Assembly (NCBI RefSeq): GCF_042094015.1
Contig: NZ_JBELDZ010000057.1
Span: forward strand, 1-16,025
Direction of reading: 5' to 3'
DNA from: Aurantibacter sp042094015
Lineage (GTDB): Bacteria > Bacteroidota > Bacteroidia > Flavobacteriales > Flavobacteriaceae
DNA length: 16,025 nucleotides
Each line of letters opens with the position of its first letter. Positions within the stretch are counted from its first letter, which is position 1. A model generated the notes under the pieces. It worked only from the letters and a program-made list of their open reading frames with translations. It had not been told where the DNA came from and did no database searches. The position numbers were made by a program, and so were the translations under genes. Shown here in pieces: positions 7,410 to 15,554 of the stretch.

Positions 7410-9329
7410 TTAGTTAAAAAAAAATTTAGAGAATTCGATGGCATTTTCCGCAACCTTTTTACCTGTTCTTCTACCTTCAATATCGTCTACAGGTGGATGA
7501 ATACCTCCCCAAACTCTAGATAAACAAGTTTCTATAGCTGCATCATAAAAAGTTGCCCACTGAAGAGTTACTGTTTCAGAAGGTCCATTTTCAAAACCTA
7601 AAAATTCATTTTTTTCAGCAGTATACGTTTCTAAACCATCAGGGAAATAAGGCGAACCGGAAATGTAGGTTAACAATTTTGCACTTGCTATAGAGAATGT
7701 TGAATGTCCAGATGTATAGCCAGCAAAAGGAGGCGTTGCAAAAGTGTAACGTTGGTAAGGCCACCAATTTTCAGCAAGAATCCAACCAACACCTGCTGTA
7801 TCATTATATGGATTATTAATCGCATCAGGGCCTCTCCAATTGTATATTTTTACTTTATTTAAATGTTCCTTATTATTTCCTACTAAAGAATCTTTACTTG
7901 TTACTAATTCAACTAGTCCTTTTTCAAGTTTTAAACCTGAACTATTATAATTAGGCTTATTCACATCAGAAGATTGTCCTAAGCTAGCTAAATACCTGAT
8001 GGCAGAAATAGGTCTTACATAATCATAATAACCTTTAGCACTCCAACAAGCTATTGCTGCATCATGCATAGTGCCACATAGTAAAAAATAACTTTTTATA
8101 TCCCATTCTAATTGAGATAAAACCTTTCCTTTTCCATTCCATTTTCGTTTAAAATCGGGATGATAGGATACTTTATTTAAAAATTTTAACCAATGACCGG
8201 GTGGCGAGTAGGTATTTGGACCATCAACCCAAAATTCAGCAATAACTCTACAGTAATCACCTTGTTTAACTAAATTTTTAGAGTAATTTTTTTTTGTAAT
8301 TGGGTTTTTTATTAGTTTCTTTTTATGATTATTTTCTACATTAGTATAATACGATTTATATGCGTCAATTCCTGTTGGTAAATGATTGTCAATATCAGTG
8401 ATACCTTTAGGTGAAATATCCCAAAGTTTTGAGTTTTTACTATCAAGCTTACTTGAAAAACGTTGTACTAATGAAAACCCCCAGCGATACGCTTCTGTTT
8501 CTTTTGGGTTATTTGTATTAATATGTGGAGGTGGTCCCGGGTTAAAGTGAACCATCCCTTCTTTTGATTCAGACGGTAAAGCGAACGATTGTACTTCTCC
8601 CCAAAATGGCGTTAAAAAATCAACGTTTCCATTAATAAGTAATTGATTCCAATCTTTTAATGTTTTATCATACCCTTTTTTTGCAATATATTTATTGATA
8701 TAAATGGGTTGCCAATGGTTTGGGTAATTTAGACTTTCAACACCAGGAATTCCTGGTAATAAGTTTTTGTTTTTTGGTTTATATTTAACTAATTCATGAT
8801 TATGCTCCTCTTTAGAACCATCTTTTTTACCAAATAATAAAACTTGTTGGGCTATATAATTCCCTAAAGCTTCTGGACTTCCGCTTTCGTAATCAGTTCT
8901 TAGTGTTTTATTAATTTTAAACTGATATTTATAAAAAGTAGAGTTTAAAATATCTATAGTTCTTCCTTTACTTCCATATTCTTGAAAACGAGAATCGATA
9001 ATTTTATAAGCAGCATAACTAATTGCAATATTTCTCAAACTATCAGTATTTTTTGAGATCCGTTTAAAATTAGAATTAAAAGCTATTAATTGACCATTTT
9101 TTTCTTTCCCTAAGAAATAAGTTGATTGTTTTTTGTCGTAAGCAGCCCAGGCATCATGCATTGCTGCAGAAAGATGAAACATGTTTCTTGCTTGAACAGT
9201 TGGCCCTTGCCCATCTTCTTTTACCATTTCTAATAATGTATCCATCCATTCTTTGGCGATGGAATTATTGTTTTGCCCTATTGTATTAAAAGATATTATG
9301 TATAAAAATAAGTATAAAAAATATTTCAT
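7410..9329 (-). CDS. Secreted vanadium-dependent haloperoxidase / PAP2-like phosphatase
   Basis: This 639-aa protein has signal peptide residues 1-18 (ending IGQ) and should be periplasmic or exported. All three motifs of the vanadium haloperoxidase/acid phosphatase superfamily are present: K432-x6-R439-P440 (KGYYDYVRP), the SGH core S540-G541-H542 (AGYTSGHSTFS) and SR(x5)HxxxD (S604 R605, H611, D615). H611 would bind vanadate covalently and H542 is the acid-base or tuning histidine. The two AMHDA/TMHDA segments (56-60 and 420-424) sit in the helical core typical of larger bacterial haloperoxidases. Peroxidase (halide oxidation by H2O2) or phosphatase activity cannot be told apart from sequence. 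There is no T9SS tail. It is the first gene of a three-gene operon; the divergent promoter region is 9330-9449. Linkage to a DUF2723 protein suggests envelope or secreted-product chemistry, by inference. Confidence 0.9.
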   Translation of the reverse strand: MKYFLYLFLYIISFNTIGQNNNSIAKEWMDTLLEMVKEDGQGPTVQARNMFHLSAAMHDAWAAYDKKQSTYFLGKEKNGQLIAFNSNFKRISKNTDSLRNIAISYAAYKIIDSRFQEYGSKGRTIDILNSTFYKYQFKINKTLRTDYESGSPEALGNYIAQQVLLFGKKDGSKEEHNHELVKYKPKNKNLLPGIPGVESLNYPNHWQPIYINKYIAKKGYDKTLKDWNQLLINGNVDFLTPFWGEVQSFALPSESKEGMVHFNPGPPPHINTNNPKETEAYRWGFSLVQRFSSKLDSKNSKLWDISPKGITDIDNHLPTGIDAYKSYYTNVENNHKKKLIKNPITKKNYSKNLVKQGDYCRVIAEFWVDGPNTYSPPGHWLKFLNKVSYHPDFKRKWNGKGKVLSQLEWDIKSYFLLCGTMHDAAIACWSAKGYYDYVRPISAIRYLASLGQSSDVNKPNYNSSGLKLEKGLVELVTSKDSLVGNNKEHLNKVKIYNWRGPDAINNPYNDTAGVGWILAENWWPYQRYTFATPPFAGYTSGHSTFSIASAKLLTYISGSPYFPDGLETYTAEKNEFLGFENGPSETVTLQWATFYDAAIETCLSRVWGGIHPPVDDIEGRRTGKKVAENAIEFSKFFFN

Positions 9330-9340
9330 TGTTTGAACGA

Positions 9341-9351
9341 CAAAAATTATA
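9341..9351 (-). promoter_or_regulatory. Possible -7 element for the haloperoxidase operon
   Basis: On the minus strand TATAATTTTTG resembles TAnnTTTG with one extra spacer base. It lies only 12 nt before the ATG, which would give a very short leader, so the true promoter may lie elsewhere in the 120-nt divergent intergenic region. Confidence 0.2.
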
Positions 9352-9400
9352 AAAAGTAAAAATATACATATTAAAGATATTTACCATGTTTTTTTTCGTG

Positions 9401-9408
9401 TATATTTG
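9401..9408 (+). promoter_or_regulatory. Bacteroidota -7 promoter element for the fibre operon
   Basis: TATATTTG is an exact match to the Bacteroidota -7 consensus TAnnTTTG. It lies 42 nt before the ATG at 9450, predicting a leader of roughly 35 nt. The -33 region is weak: only an ATTTAC-like stretch is seen near 9379-9384. Confidence 0.5.
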
Positions 9409-9449
9409 CATTTATATATTAAAAACTAATTGACTAAATAATATAAAGA

Positions 9450-11474
9450 ATGATGATTAAAAAACAACATTTAATAGCGTTATTGTTAATGTTATTTTCC
9501 GCAACTAATTATGCACAAATAGGTAATGAAACCCAAGGACTAGGATCTGGATCCGACCTTACTACAGGTGATTATGATACTTTTTATGGAGATAGTTCAG
9601 GACATAACGTTACAAGTGGTTTACATAACACTTTCTTAGGTTATAAAGCAGGTCGATTTATTACAACTGGATCGGATAATACAATAATTGGATCTGAAGC
9701 CGCTTCAGAAATAGGTACAGGAAGTGCTTCAACCAGTGGTTTTGATAATGTATTTATTGGAAAATATGCAGGACGCTCTGCATCATCTGGTGGTGATAAT
9801 ACGGTTATTGGTACAGAAGCTGGAATGAATATGGATGGAACTGCTAATGATAATACTATTGTAGGTGAAGAAGCGGGTCAAGAACTAACAAGTGGAGATG
9901 ATAACGTTTTTATTGGTGAAGATGCTGGGTATAATACTACCACAGCTAGTGACAATACATTTGTAGGTAACACTGCCGGTAGATCTAATACAACAGGATA
10001 CGGAAATGCATTTTTTGGAGATGAAGCAGGTTATGATAACACAACAGGAAAGTGGAATACAGCTGTAGGAGATTCTGCTGGGATAGATGGTGATATTGGG
10101 ATAATGAATACTTATATTGGGCATGGAGCAGGCTGTGCTACAGAGAATGCGAGTCATAACACATTTGTTGGTGCTTATGCCGGTGGAGATAATAACAGAA
10201 CAAACGCTGATAATAATACAAATGCAATGCGTAACACATATCTAGGTACATCTGCTGGATTCTCAAATAGAGAAGGAAGTGACAATGTTGGTATTGGATC
10301 TGGTGCAGATTTTGGAAACACCAACCGATCAAGATGTATTTTTATTGGAGGTACAGGAGTAAACACACATGGTCAATGGTCTGCAGATGGGTACGATATG
10401 GTAAATGCAAATGATGCAACTGCAATTGGTTATAGATCGTATACAAATGCTTCTTATGCAATTGGTATTGGTACCGAAAATGATCAACATGGTCTTGAAT
10501 CAATTAGTATGGGGTATTTAACAAACACAGAAGCAGCTGCTGATTATTCAGTACTAATGGGGTCTAAAGGATATTTGGATCATGCGTATTCCGTAGGATT
10601 GGGTTATGCAACATCTGTTTCAGGAACTAATTCAATTGCTTTAGGTGCAAATACAAGTGTTACAGCTGATAATTCTATTGCAATAGGACAAGGAGTAACC
10701 GTAGCTCAGCTAAATACTATGGCTTTAGGTGGAGATCAAGTCGCTAACCGTTTAAGTGTTGGTATTGGTACGGTTGCAGCAAATACAAATGCGTCTCTAG
10801 ATTTAGCAGATGTAGATAAAGGATTTCTAGTAAATAGAGTTACTACAGCTCAAAGAACAACTATGGCAACTATGCCTGCTTCTGGAGTTGCCTTAACTAC
10901 AACAGATGTAGGATTAATGGTGTATGATACCGATGAAAATCTATTATACATTTGGAATGGATCAGTTTGGGGAGAAGTTGGTTCTAATGCTGGTTCTGGT
11001 GTAAGTGCAGTTCCAGAGTTATTAAATTACCAGAGTTCAGTGCGTGATGCTTCTGGAGATGTTTTAGCTAATCAATTAGTTAGCTTTAGAATGAATGTTA
11101 TAGATGTATCTGCTTCTAATTCTACTGTATATTCTGAAACACACAATGTAACAACATCTTCACGAGGTTTAGTTGATTTTGAAATTGGAGGAGGAACAAT
11201 CGTTTCAGGGTTATTTAAAGATATAGATTGGTCTCATAATAATTTATTACAAATAGAATTAGATATTGCAGGTGGAACAACTTATGTTTTAATGGGATCA
11301 ACATCATTTGTGAGTGTACCTTATGCATTACGTGCAAAGTATGCTGAGAATTTAACATCTTCGGTTAACAATAAAACGGGTAATTCGAATGTAAAAGATG
11401 AAAGAATTGATGCTTTAGAAAAGGAAGTACAAGAATTAAAGAAGTTGGTAAACAAATTAATTAGTAAAAAATAA
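9450..11474 (+). CDS. Secreted YadA-head-like repeat fibre protein
   Basis: This 674-aa exported protein is probably a trimeric surface fibre. Signal peptide residues 1-23 end in NYAQ. Residues ~40-287 hold about 14 copies of a G-x-x-N-T-x-x-G-x-x-A-G unit (e.g. GLHNTFLGYKAG at 57-68, GDDNVFIGEDAG at 149-160), mostly at a period of 17 residues. From ~320 to 428 the repeats shift to the 14-residue YadA/Hep_Hag type (SIALGANTSVTADN at 395-408). A VGIGT module follows (437-452), then GLMVYDTDENLLYIWNGSVW (488-507). A beta domain ends in SVPYALRAKYAEN (622-634), and a C-terminal heptad coiled coil covers ~647-672. It has no S74 chaperone, YadA-type barrel anchor or T9SS tail, so how it is held at the surface is unclear. 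ATG 9453 is an alternative start. The next gene begins 10 nt downstream at its ATG. Confidence 0.85.
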   Translation: MMIKKQHLIALLLMLFSATNYAQIGNETQGLGSGSDLTTGDYDTFYGDSSGHNVTSGLHNTFLGYKAGRFITTGSDNTIIGSEAASEIGTGSASTSGFDNVFIGKYAGRSASSGGDNTVIGTEAGMNMDGTANDNTIVGEEAGQELTSGDDNVFIGEDAGYNTTTASDNTFVGNTAGRSNTTGYGNAFFGDEAGYDNTTGKWNTAVGDSAGIDGDIGIMNTYIGHGAGCATENASHNTFVGAYAGGDNNRTNADNNTNAMRNTYLGTSAGFSNREGSDNVGIGSGADFGNTNRSRCIFIGGTGVNTHGQWSADGYDMVNANDATAIGYRSYTNASYAIGIGTENDQHGLESISMGYLTNTEAAADYSVLMGSKGYLDHAYSVGLGYATSVSGTNSIALGANTSVTADNSIAIGQGVTVAQLNTMALGGDQVANRLSVGIGTVAANTNASLDLADVDKGFLVNRVTTAQRTTMATMPASGVALTTTDVGLMVYDTDENLLYIWNGSVWGEVGSNAGSGVSAVPELLNYQSSVRDASGDVLANQLVSFRMNVIDVSASNSTVYSETHNVTTSSRGLVDFEIGGGTIVSGLFKDIDWSHNNLLQIELDIAGGTTYVLMGSTSFVSVPYALRAKYAENLTSSVNNKTGNSNVKDERIDALEKEVQELKKLVNKLISKK

Positions 11475-11484
11475 AGAATTGATT

Positions 11485-12492
11485 ATGAAAAATATATTTT
11501 CTATTGTCTTTTTATTGGTAATGATTAGTGGCTTTTCTCAAAGTTTAGAACGTCAAGTCATTGGATCAGCTGGTTCTACATTAACAAATGCGTCAGTAAG
11601 TTTAGATTTCACTGTTGGTGAATTAGTTGTTTCAACTCTTACCGATGGCACTACATCACTATCACAAGGTTTTCATCAAGGAAGTAAACTATCAATTATT
11701 TTAGACCCTATAGTCTTTTTACAAGGAGCAGCATTAAATCCTGCAACAGGAGAATTAACACTTATGCGAGATGATTTACGAAGTAATAGTTATATTCCTA
11801 CAACGTCTCCTTATGGAGATGCACTTACTTGTGATGTAAATGTTTTTAATACAACTGGAGATAATGCAATTGTTGATTGGGTTTGGATAGAGTTACGAGA
11901 TGAAACAGATAATACTATTGTAGAGGCTTCGCGATCTGCTTTGTTACAACGTGATGGTAATATTGTTGATGTAGATGGAACTTCTTATGTTGAATTTGAA
12001 TTAGCTTCAGGTAATTATTATGTTTCAATACACCATAGAAATCATTTAGGAATTATTTCAAATGGCACAATTACACTAGCTAAAGCAGTAACTATTGTAG
12101 ATTTTACAGATGTAAATAATCAAATTACATATGGTTCTAATGCACAAACTACATTTGGGATGCCAACAGATGTTGTAGGGATGTGGGCAGGAGATGTAAA
12201 TAATGATGGACGTTTAAATTATTTAGGCGCAAATTCAGAAATACCATTTATAAGTAGTCAAGTCTTTAACGATCCAGATAACTCTTTGTTTGGCGGACCA
12301 CCAACAGCAACTTATAGTTCTGTAGGGTATTATGGAACAGATGTAGATATGAATGGAGAAACAATTTATATAGGTCCAAATTCCGAAATACCATATATAA
12401 GTAGTAATATTTTTAATAACTCATCTAACTCTATATTTGGAGGACCACCAACAGCAACATTTGAATTTTTAGAGCAGATACCAAGTAATTAA
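11485..12492 (+). CDS. Secreted protein with duplicated DxNxDG-like module
   Basis: The start is set at ATG 11485 (335 aa) rather than the TTG two codons upstream, because it gives a clean signal peptide (1-19, ending GFSQ). Residues ~22-66 are the 'VIGSAGSTLTN...TVGELVV...SQGFHQG' segment common at the N-terminus of Flavobacteriia secreted proteins. Residues ~110-200 form a beta-rich region with SALLQRDGNIVDVDG (151-165) and YYVSIHHRNHLGI (178-190), also widespread in Bacteroidota surface proteins. The C-terminus has two related ~45-residue units: one starts at GDVNNDGRLNYLG (236-248), a dockerin-like Ca-binding pattern, and the other at GTDVDMNGETIYIG (284-297). Both continue with NSEIP(F/Y)ISS and (L/I)FGGPPTAT. 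The second unit is degraded at the acidic loop. It has no T9SS sorting domain. It is co-transcribed with the fibre gene (10-nt gap) and may be its partner or anchor, by inference. Confidence 0.8.
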   Translation: MKNIFSIVFLLVMISGFSQSLERQVIGSAGSTLTNASVSLDFTVGELVVSTLTDGTTSLSQGFHQGSKLSIILDPIVFLQGAALNPATGELTLMRDDLRSNSYIPTTSPYGDALTCDVNVFNTTGDNAIVDWVWIELRDETDNTIVEASRSALLQRDGNIVDVDGTSYVEFELASGNYYVSIHHRNHLGIISNGTITLAKAVTIVDFTDVNNQITYGSNAQTTFGMPTDVVGMWAGDVNNDGRLNYLGANSEIPFISSQVFNDPDNSLFGGPPTATYSSVGYYGTDVDMNGETIYIGPNSEIPYISSNIFNNSSNSIFGGPPTATFEFLEQIPSN

Positions 12493-12540
12493 AATTTGAT
12501 AATTTTATACTATATAATTTTTGATTTTATCGATATAAAA

Positions 12541-12579
12541 AAAAAGACTTACTTGATTGTAAGTCTTTTTTATTTTTAT
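12541..12579. terminator. Bidirectional rho-independent terminator
   Basis: AAAAAGACTTAC (12541-12552) pairs with GTAAGTCTTTTT (12559-12570) around the loop TTGATT. A-runs on the left and T-runs on the right serve both strands. It sits between the plus-strand fibre operon (stop 12492) and the convergent minus-strand methyltransferase gene (stop at 12605). Its core is nearly identical to the terminator at 3349-3384. Confidence 0.93.
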
Positions 12580-12604
12580 AAGTTTCATGATGATTTGTAA
12601 AGAA

Positions 12605-13795
12605 TCATATTTTTTCACAAACCAATATAATTTTATTATTATTTAAATTTGTGGTGAAAAAGATATAACTATTCCCACCATCTTTTAAACTTAGTTTTTT
12701 ACGAATAGCATCAACTTTCTCAGGGAAATTTCTAGTGGTAATATTGGCTTTAGCTTCGTTAAAATATTTTTTGAATACTTTTTTGTTATAAGGTAATTCC
12801 TTTATAATTTTAAACGATCTTCCTGGAAAATCTATAAAAGCATCACTTGTATATAAATGCGAATGTTTATGAAGTTTGCTTACGTTAAGTTTTGTAGATA
12901 AAATATTGAAAGCACCAGCTTTTAGAATAGCAGAATTTGGTTCGTATAAATAGGTTAGTGGTAGATTGTAATTGGCTACAGAAGTAGACTCTTCGTCTAA
13001 ATTAAAGTTAAAAATGGTTTCTGTTTTATTTTTAAGGTTAACCGTTTTGATATCAATTCCACCTTTATAATCTTTTTCTAAAACCCAAAGCAATTCTTTA
13101 ACTTCATTGTTTAATGCTACTACGTGTATAGTTTTAATATTTTTTAATTCGTTTATCCCAGAGCTAATATCTAATAAAGGAGACGTTTTTATTAATATGT
13201 TATTCGATTTTTCAAATAAGCTATTTAAATGTTGTGGTACATTTGGTAAACAGTCCTTTAATAAAAATACCTTCCCTTTAATATCACTTCGCCTAGATGG
13301 ATCTATGTAAATCCAGTCAAAGTTATTTTTAGTAGTTTTAAACGCTTCAATTCCATCGTTACAAACACAAGTAATATTATCAGTATTTAATTGTTTGTAG
13401 TTATGTTTTACAATGTCTGAAAGTATGGGGTTAATTTCGCAATGAGTTACCGATTTAAATATTTTAGCGAACGCAAAACAATCCACACCAAATCCACCAG
13501 TAATATCAATTATAGTTTTGCCTTTAATTAATTTAGCTTTATAATTTGCAGTAATTTCAGAAGAGGTTTGCTCAATGTTTAACTTATTTGGATAGTATAT
13601 GTTTTCAGTATTAAACCAGCTTGTTAGCTTTGTTTTGCAGCGTTTTTTAGCTTCAATTTGCTCAATAATAACTTGTGATTCAATATTAAGAAAGGGAATA
13701 CCTTTTAAAATTAATTTAGAAATATCAGAATTTAAATTTTTTAATATAAAATCCTGAACCTTAATATTTAACAATTCTTTATTAAAACTAATCAT
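12605..13795 (-). CDS. PG_1098-like class I SAM methyltransferase with THUMP-like C-terminus
   Basis: This 396-aa member of a Bacteroidota methyltransferase family is typified by P. gingivalis PG_1098. An N-terminal helical region (1-85) is followed by the Rossmann-type catalytic domain: motif I DITGGFGVD (97-105), acidic E120 at the end of the second strand, and YIDPSRRSDIKGKVF (163-177), whose DPSRR replaces the DPPY/DPPR loop of related RNA methyltransferases. The C-terminal part (~290-396) fits the PG_1098 ferredoxin-like plus THUMP-like domains, which points to an RNA substrate, probably tRNA or rRNA (inference). Its ATG at 13795-13793 overlaps the end of the AI-2E-family gene by 8 nt, so translation is probably coupled. 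Confidence 0.88.
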   Translation of the reverse strand: MISFNKELLNIKVQDFILKNLNSDISKLILKGIPFLNIESQVIIEQIEAKKRCKTKLTSWFNTENIYYPNKLNIEQTSSEITANYKAKLIKGKTIIDITGGFGVDCFAFAKIFKSVTHCEINPILSDIVKHNYKQLNTDNITCVCNDGIEAFKTTKNNFDWIYIDPSRRSDIKGKVFLLKDCLPNVPQHLNSLFEKSNNILIKTSPLLDISSGINELKNIKTIHVVALNNEVKELLWVLEKDYKGGIDIKTVNLKNKTETIFNFNLDEESTSVANYNLPLTYLYEPNSAILKAGAFNILSTKLNVSKLHKHSHLYTSDAFIDFPGRSFKIIKELPYNKKVFKKYFNEAKANITTRNFPEKVDAIRKKLSLKDGGNSYIFFTTNLNNNKIILVCEKI

Positions 13796-14882
13796 CTAAG
13801 CTTTTGGTTAGTTTTTTAACGACTTTATTATCCGATAAAAACTCTTTTAAAATCACTTTTAAAGCTGTGTAAGCTGGAATAGCAACTATTAAACCAACAA
13901 TACCAAAAAGGATTCCTGCTATAACAATAATTAGGAAGATTTCTAATGGATGAGATTTTACACTTTTAGAAAATATTATTGGCTGACTAAAGAAATTGTC
14001 TACCAATTGTGCTATAACAAATCCAATCATAACATACATTGTTTTTGGTAAAATAACATCACTAAAACTTTCACCAAGATTACTAGTCATAGTTAAAATT
14101 ACCATTAAAAAAGCACTTACTAATGGTCCAACGTATGGGATTAAATTTAGTAATGCACATAAAAATGCAATTACAACAGCATTGTCTATTCCAAATAATA
14201 ATAAGGTAATGGTATAAATTACAAATAGAATTAAAATCTGAAAAATTAAGCCAACAAAATACCTAGACAATAAATCTTTTATAGCTGTAAACGATCGTTT
14301 AGAGCGATTTTCAGTGCCTTTTGGGATAAATGTCATAATTCCATCTTCAAATAATTTACTGTCTTTTAAAAAGAAAAATGAAATAAATAACACAGAAAAT
14401 AAACCAATACTAAAATTTCCAAGTCCGCTAACTAGACCATTTAATAGGTTTGGTATTACAGAATAGTCAATTTTACCTAAAAGGTTAGAGTTTTTTAAAG
14501 ATTGTTCTACATCTTTAGTTTTAATATCAAAATGTGTTAGAGCTTCTTTATATAAACCTTCTAAATTCACTTTTAAACCTTCAATATCTAACAAAGATAA
14601 ATTTTGTCCTTGCTCAACAATTAAAGGGATAAATAACATAACTAAACCTACAAATAAGCTTATTAAAACAGACATAGAAATAACAACAGCTAATGTGTTA
14701 TTAAATTTTAGTTTACGTCTTAAAAAGAGCACAATAGGTCTTCCTATTAAAGAAACTACACCTGCAATTAGTATATAAACTATTACAGATTGTATTTTAT
14801 ATAAAAAAAATAAGACTAAAAATATACCGCCAACTATGGCTAAAGCTCTTAATATTCCGTAAGTAAGTTGTTTTGAAGTCAC
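13788..14882 (-). CDS. AI-2E/PerM family membrane transporter
   Basis: This 364-aa polytopic inner-membrane protein belongs to the AI-2E transporter family (PF01594). Hydrophobic segments fall at ~11-45, 65-90, 150-172, 210-232, 235-265, 283-298 and 312-345. The soluble region ~92-148 separates the N-terminal helices from the core. The signature LIPYVGP is at 247-253, and the C-terminal HPLEIFLIIVIAGILFGIVG (311-330) is typical. Members export varied solutes or act as Na+/H+ antiporters; the name does not prove an autoinducer substrate, and no Lux-type gene is nearby. It lies 45 nt downstream of the TrmH-family gene and overlaps the start of the methyltransferase gene by 8 nt. Confidence 0.93.
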   Translation of the reverse strand: MTSKQLTYGILRALAIVGGIFLVLFFLYKIQSVIVYILIAGVVSLIGRPIVLFLRRKLKFNNTLAVVISMSVLISLFVGLVMLFIPLIVEQGQNLSLLDIEGLKVNLEGLYKEALTHFDIKTKDVEQSLKNSNLLGKIDYSVIPNLLNGLVSGLGNFSIGLFSVLFISFFFLKDSKLFEDGIMTFIPKGTENRSKRSFTAIKDLLSRYFVGLIFQILILFVIYTITLLLFGIDNAVVIAFLCALLNLIPYVGPLVSAFLMVILTMTSNLGESFSDVILPKTMYVMIGFVIAQLVDNFFSQPIIFSKSVKSHPLEIFLIIVIAGILFGIVGLIVAIPAYTALKVILKEFLSDNKVVKKLTKSLDD

Positions 14883-14927
14883 TTGTTTTTTGTTTATACC
14901 GTAAATCTAATAAAATTTAAACGGAAA

Positions 14928-15428
14928 TTATTGCAATTGCTTTGTAAACTCGTATAATGCTATATTAGTAGCTTGTACAACATTCATACTGCTGTTTTGT
15001 CCAAACATATTAATATGAAGTGTAGCATCGCTTAATTCTAAAATATCTTTATGAATTCCAAAATTCTCATCACCAATAATTAAAGCAATTTTTTGGTTAG
15101 GTTGAAGCTTATAATCGTGAATAGCTAAACTATTACTGGTAATTTCTAAGCAAACAATAGTATAACCTTTTTCTTTAAGCTGAAGAATTTCCGTTTTTAA
15201 ATCTGAAACAACGTTGTAATTCACTACTTTTTCGGTAGCACGCGACGTTTTTGTCATTTTTCTGCCAATAGGAATATGCTCTCCACAAAACACTAGGTTT
15301 TCTACACCAAAAGCATCACAAACTCTAAATAAACTACCAACATTTGGAGCATTAGTTACATTATCGCAAACCACAGTTATTGGAAATGTTCTTTCTTTAA
15401 ATTGAGTAGTGTAGTGGTTGAGTTGCAT
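14928..15428 (-). CDS. TrmH/SpoU-family RNA methyltransferase
   Basis: This 166-aa SPOUT (trefoil-knot) enzyme is predicted to 2'-O-methylate a ribose in tRNA or rRNA using SAM. All three family motifs are visible: motif 1 NVGSLFRVCDAFGV (29-42, with N29 and R35), motif 2 IIGDENFGI (117-125) and motif 3 INMFGQNSSMNVVQATNIALYE (139-160). It lacks the N-terminal L30e-like substrate-binding domain of TrmH/RlmB, so it is a single-domain SpoU protein close in size to the TrmL type. Which nucleotide it modifies cannot be told. It is the likely first gene of the minus-strand group continuing into the AI-2E-family gene. Confidence 0.92.
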   Translation of the reverse strand: MQLNHYTTQFKERTFPITVVCDNVTNAPNVGSLFRVCDAFGVENLVFCGEHIPIGRKMTKTSRATEKVVNYNVVSDLKTEILQLKEKGYTIVCLEITSNSLAIHDYKLQPNQKIALIIGDENFGIHKDILELSDATLHINMFGQNSSMNVVQATNIALYEFTKQLQ

Positions 15429-15554
15429 TGGTAATTTGTTATGACTAAAAATAGCTTGGTTTTTGTGTGTTTTTTTTACTAAAAGGAGATGAGTGAAAAA
15501 AATATATAAATAATTATAAAATTAAGCTTGTAAGTTAGTTATTATTTTAAGATG

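Noticed and set aside
9567..10311. Regularly spaced repeats resembling a CRISPR array
   Set aside because: The units lie in one open reading frame with conserved protein motif and variable DNA; there are no identical repeats with unique spacers.
9885..10366. Three minus-strand ORFs rich in Cys, Ser and Tyr inside the fibre gene
   Set aside because: They are antisense shadows of the tandem repeats; their odd composition follows from the Asn-Thr-Gly repeat codons.
13788..14882. Quorum-sensing role for the AI-2E-family protein
   Set aside because: The family name is historical; nothing nearby supports autoinducer synthesis or sensing.
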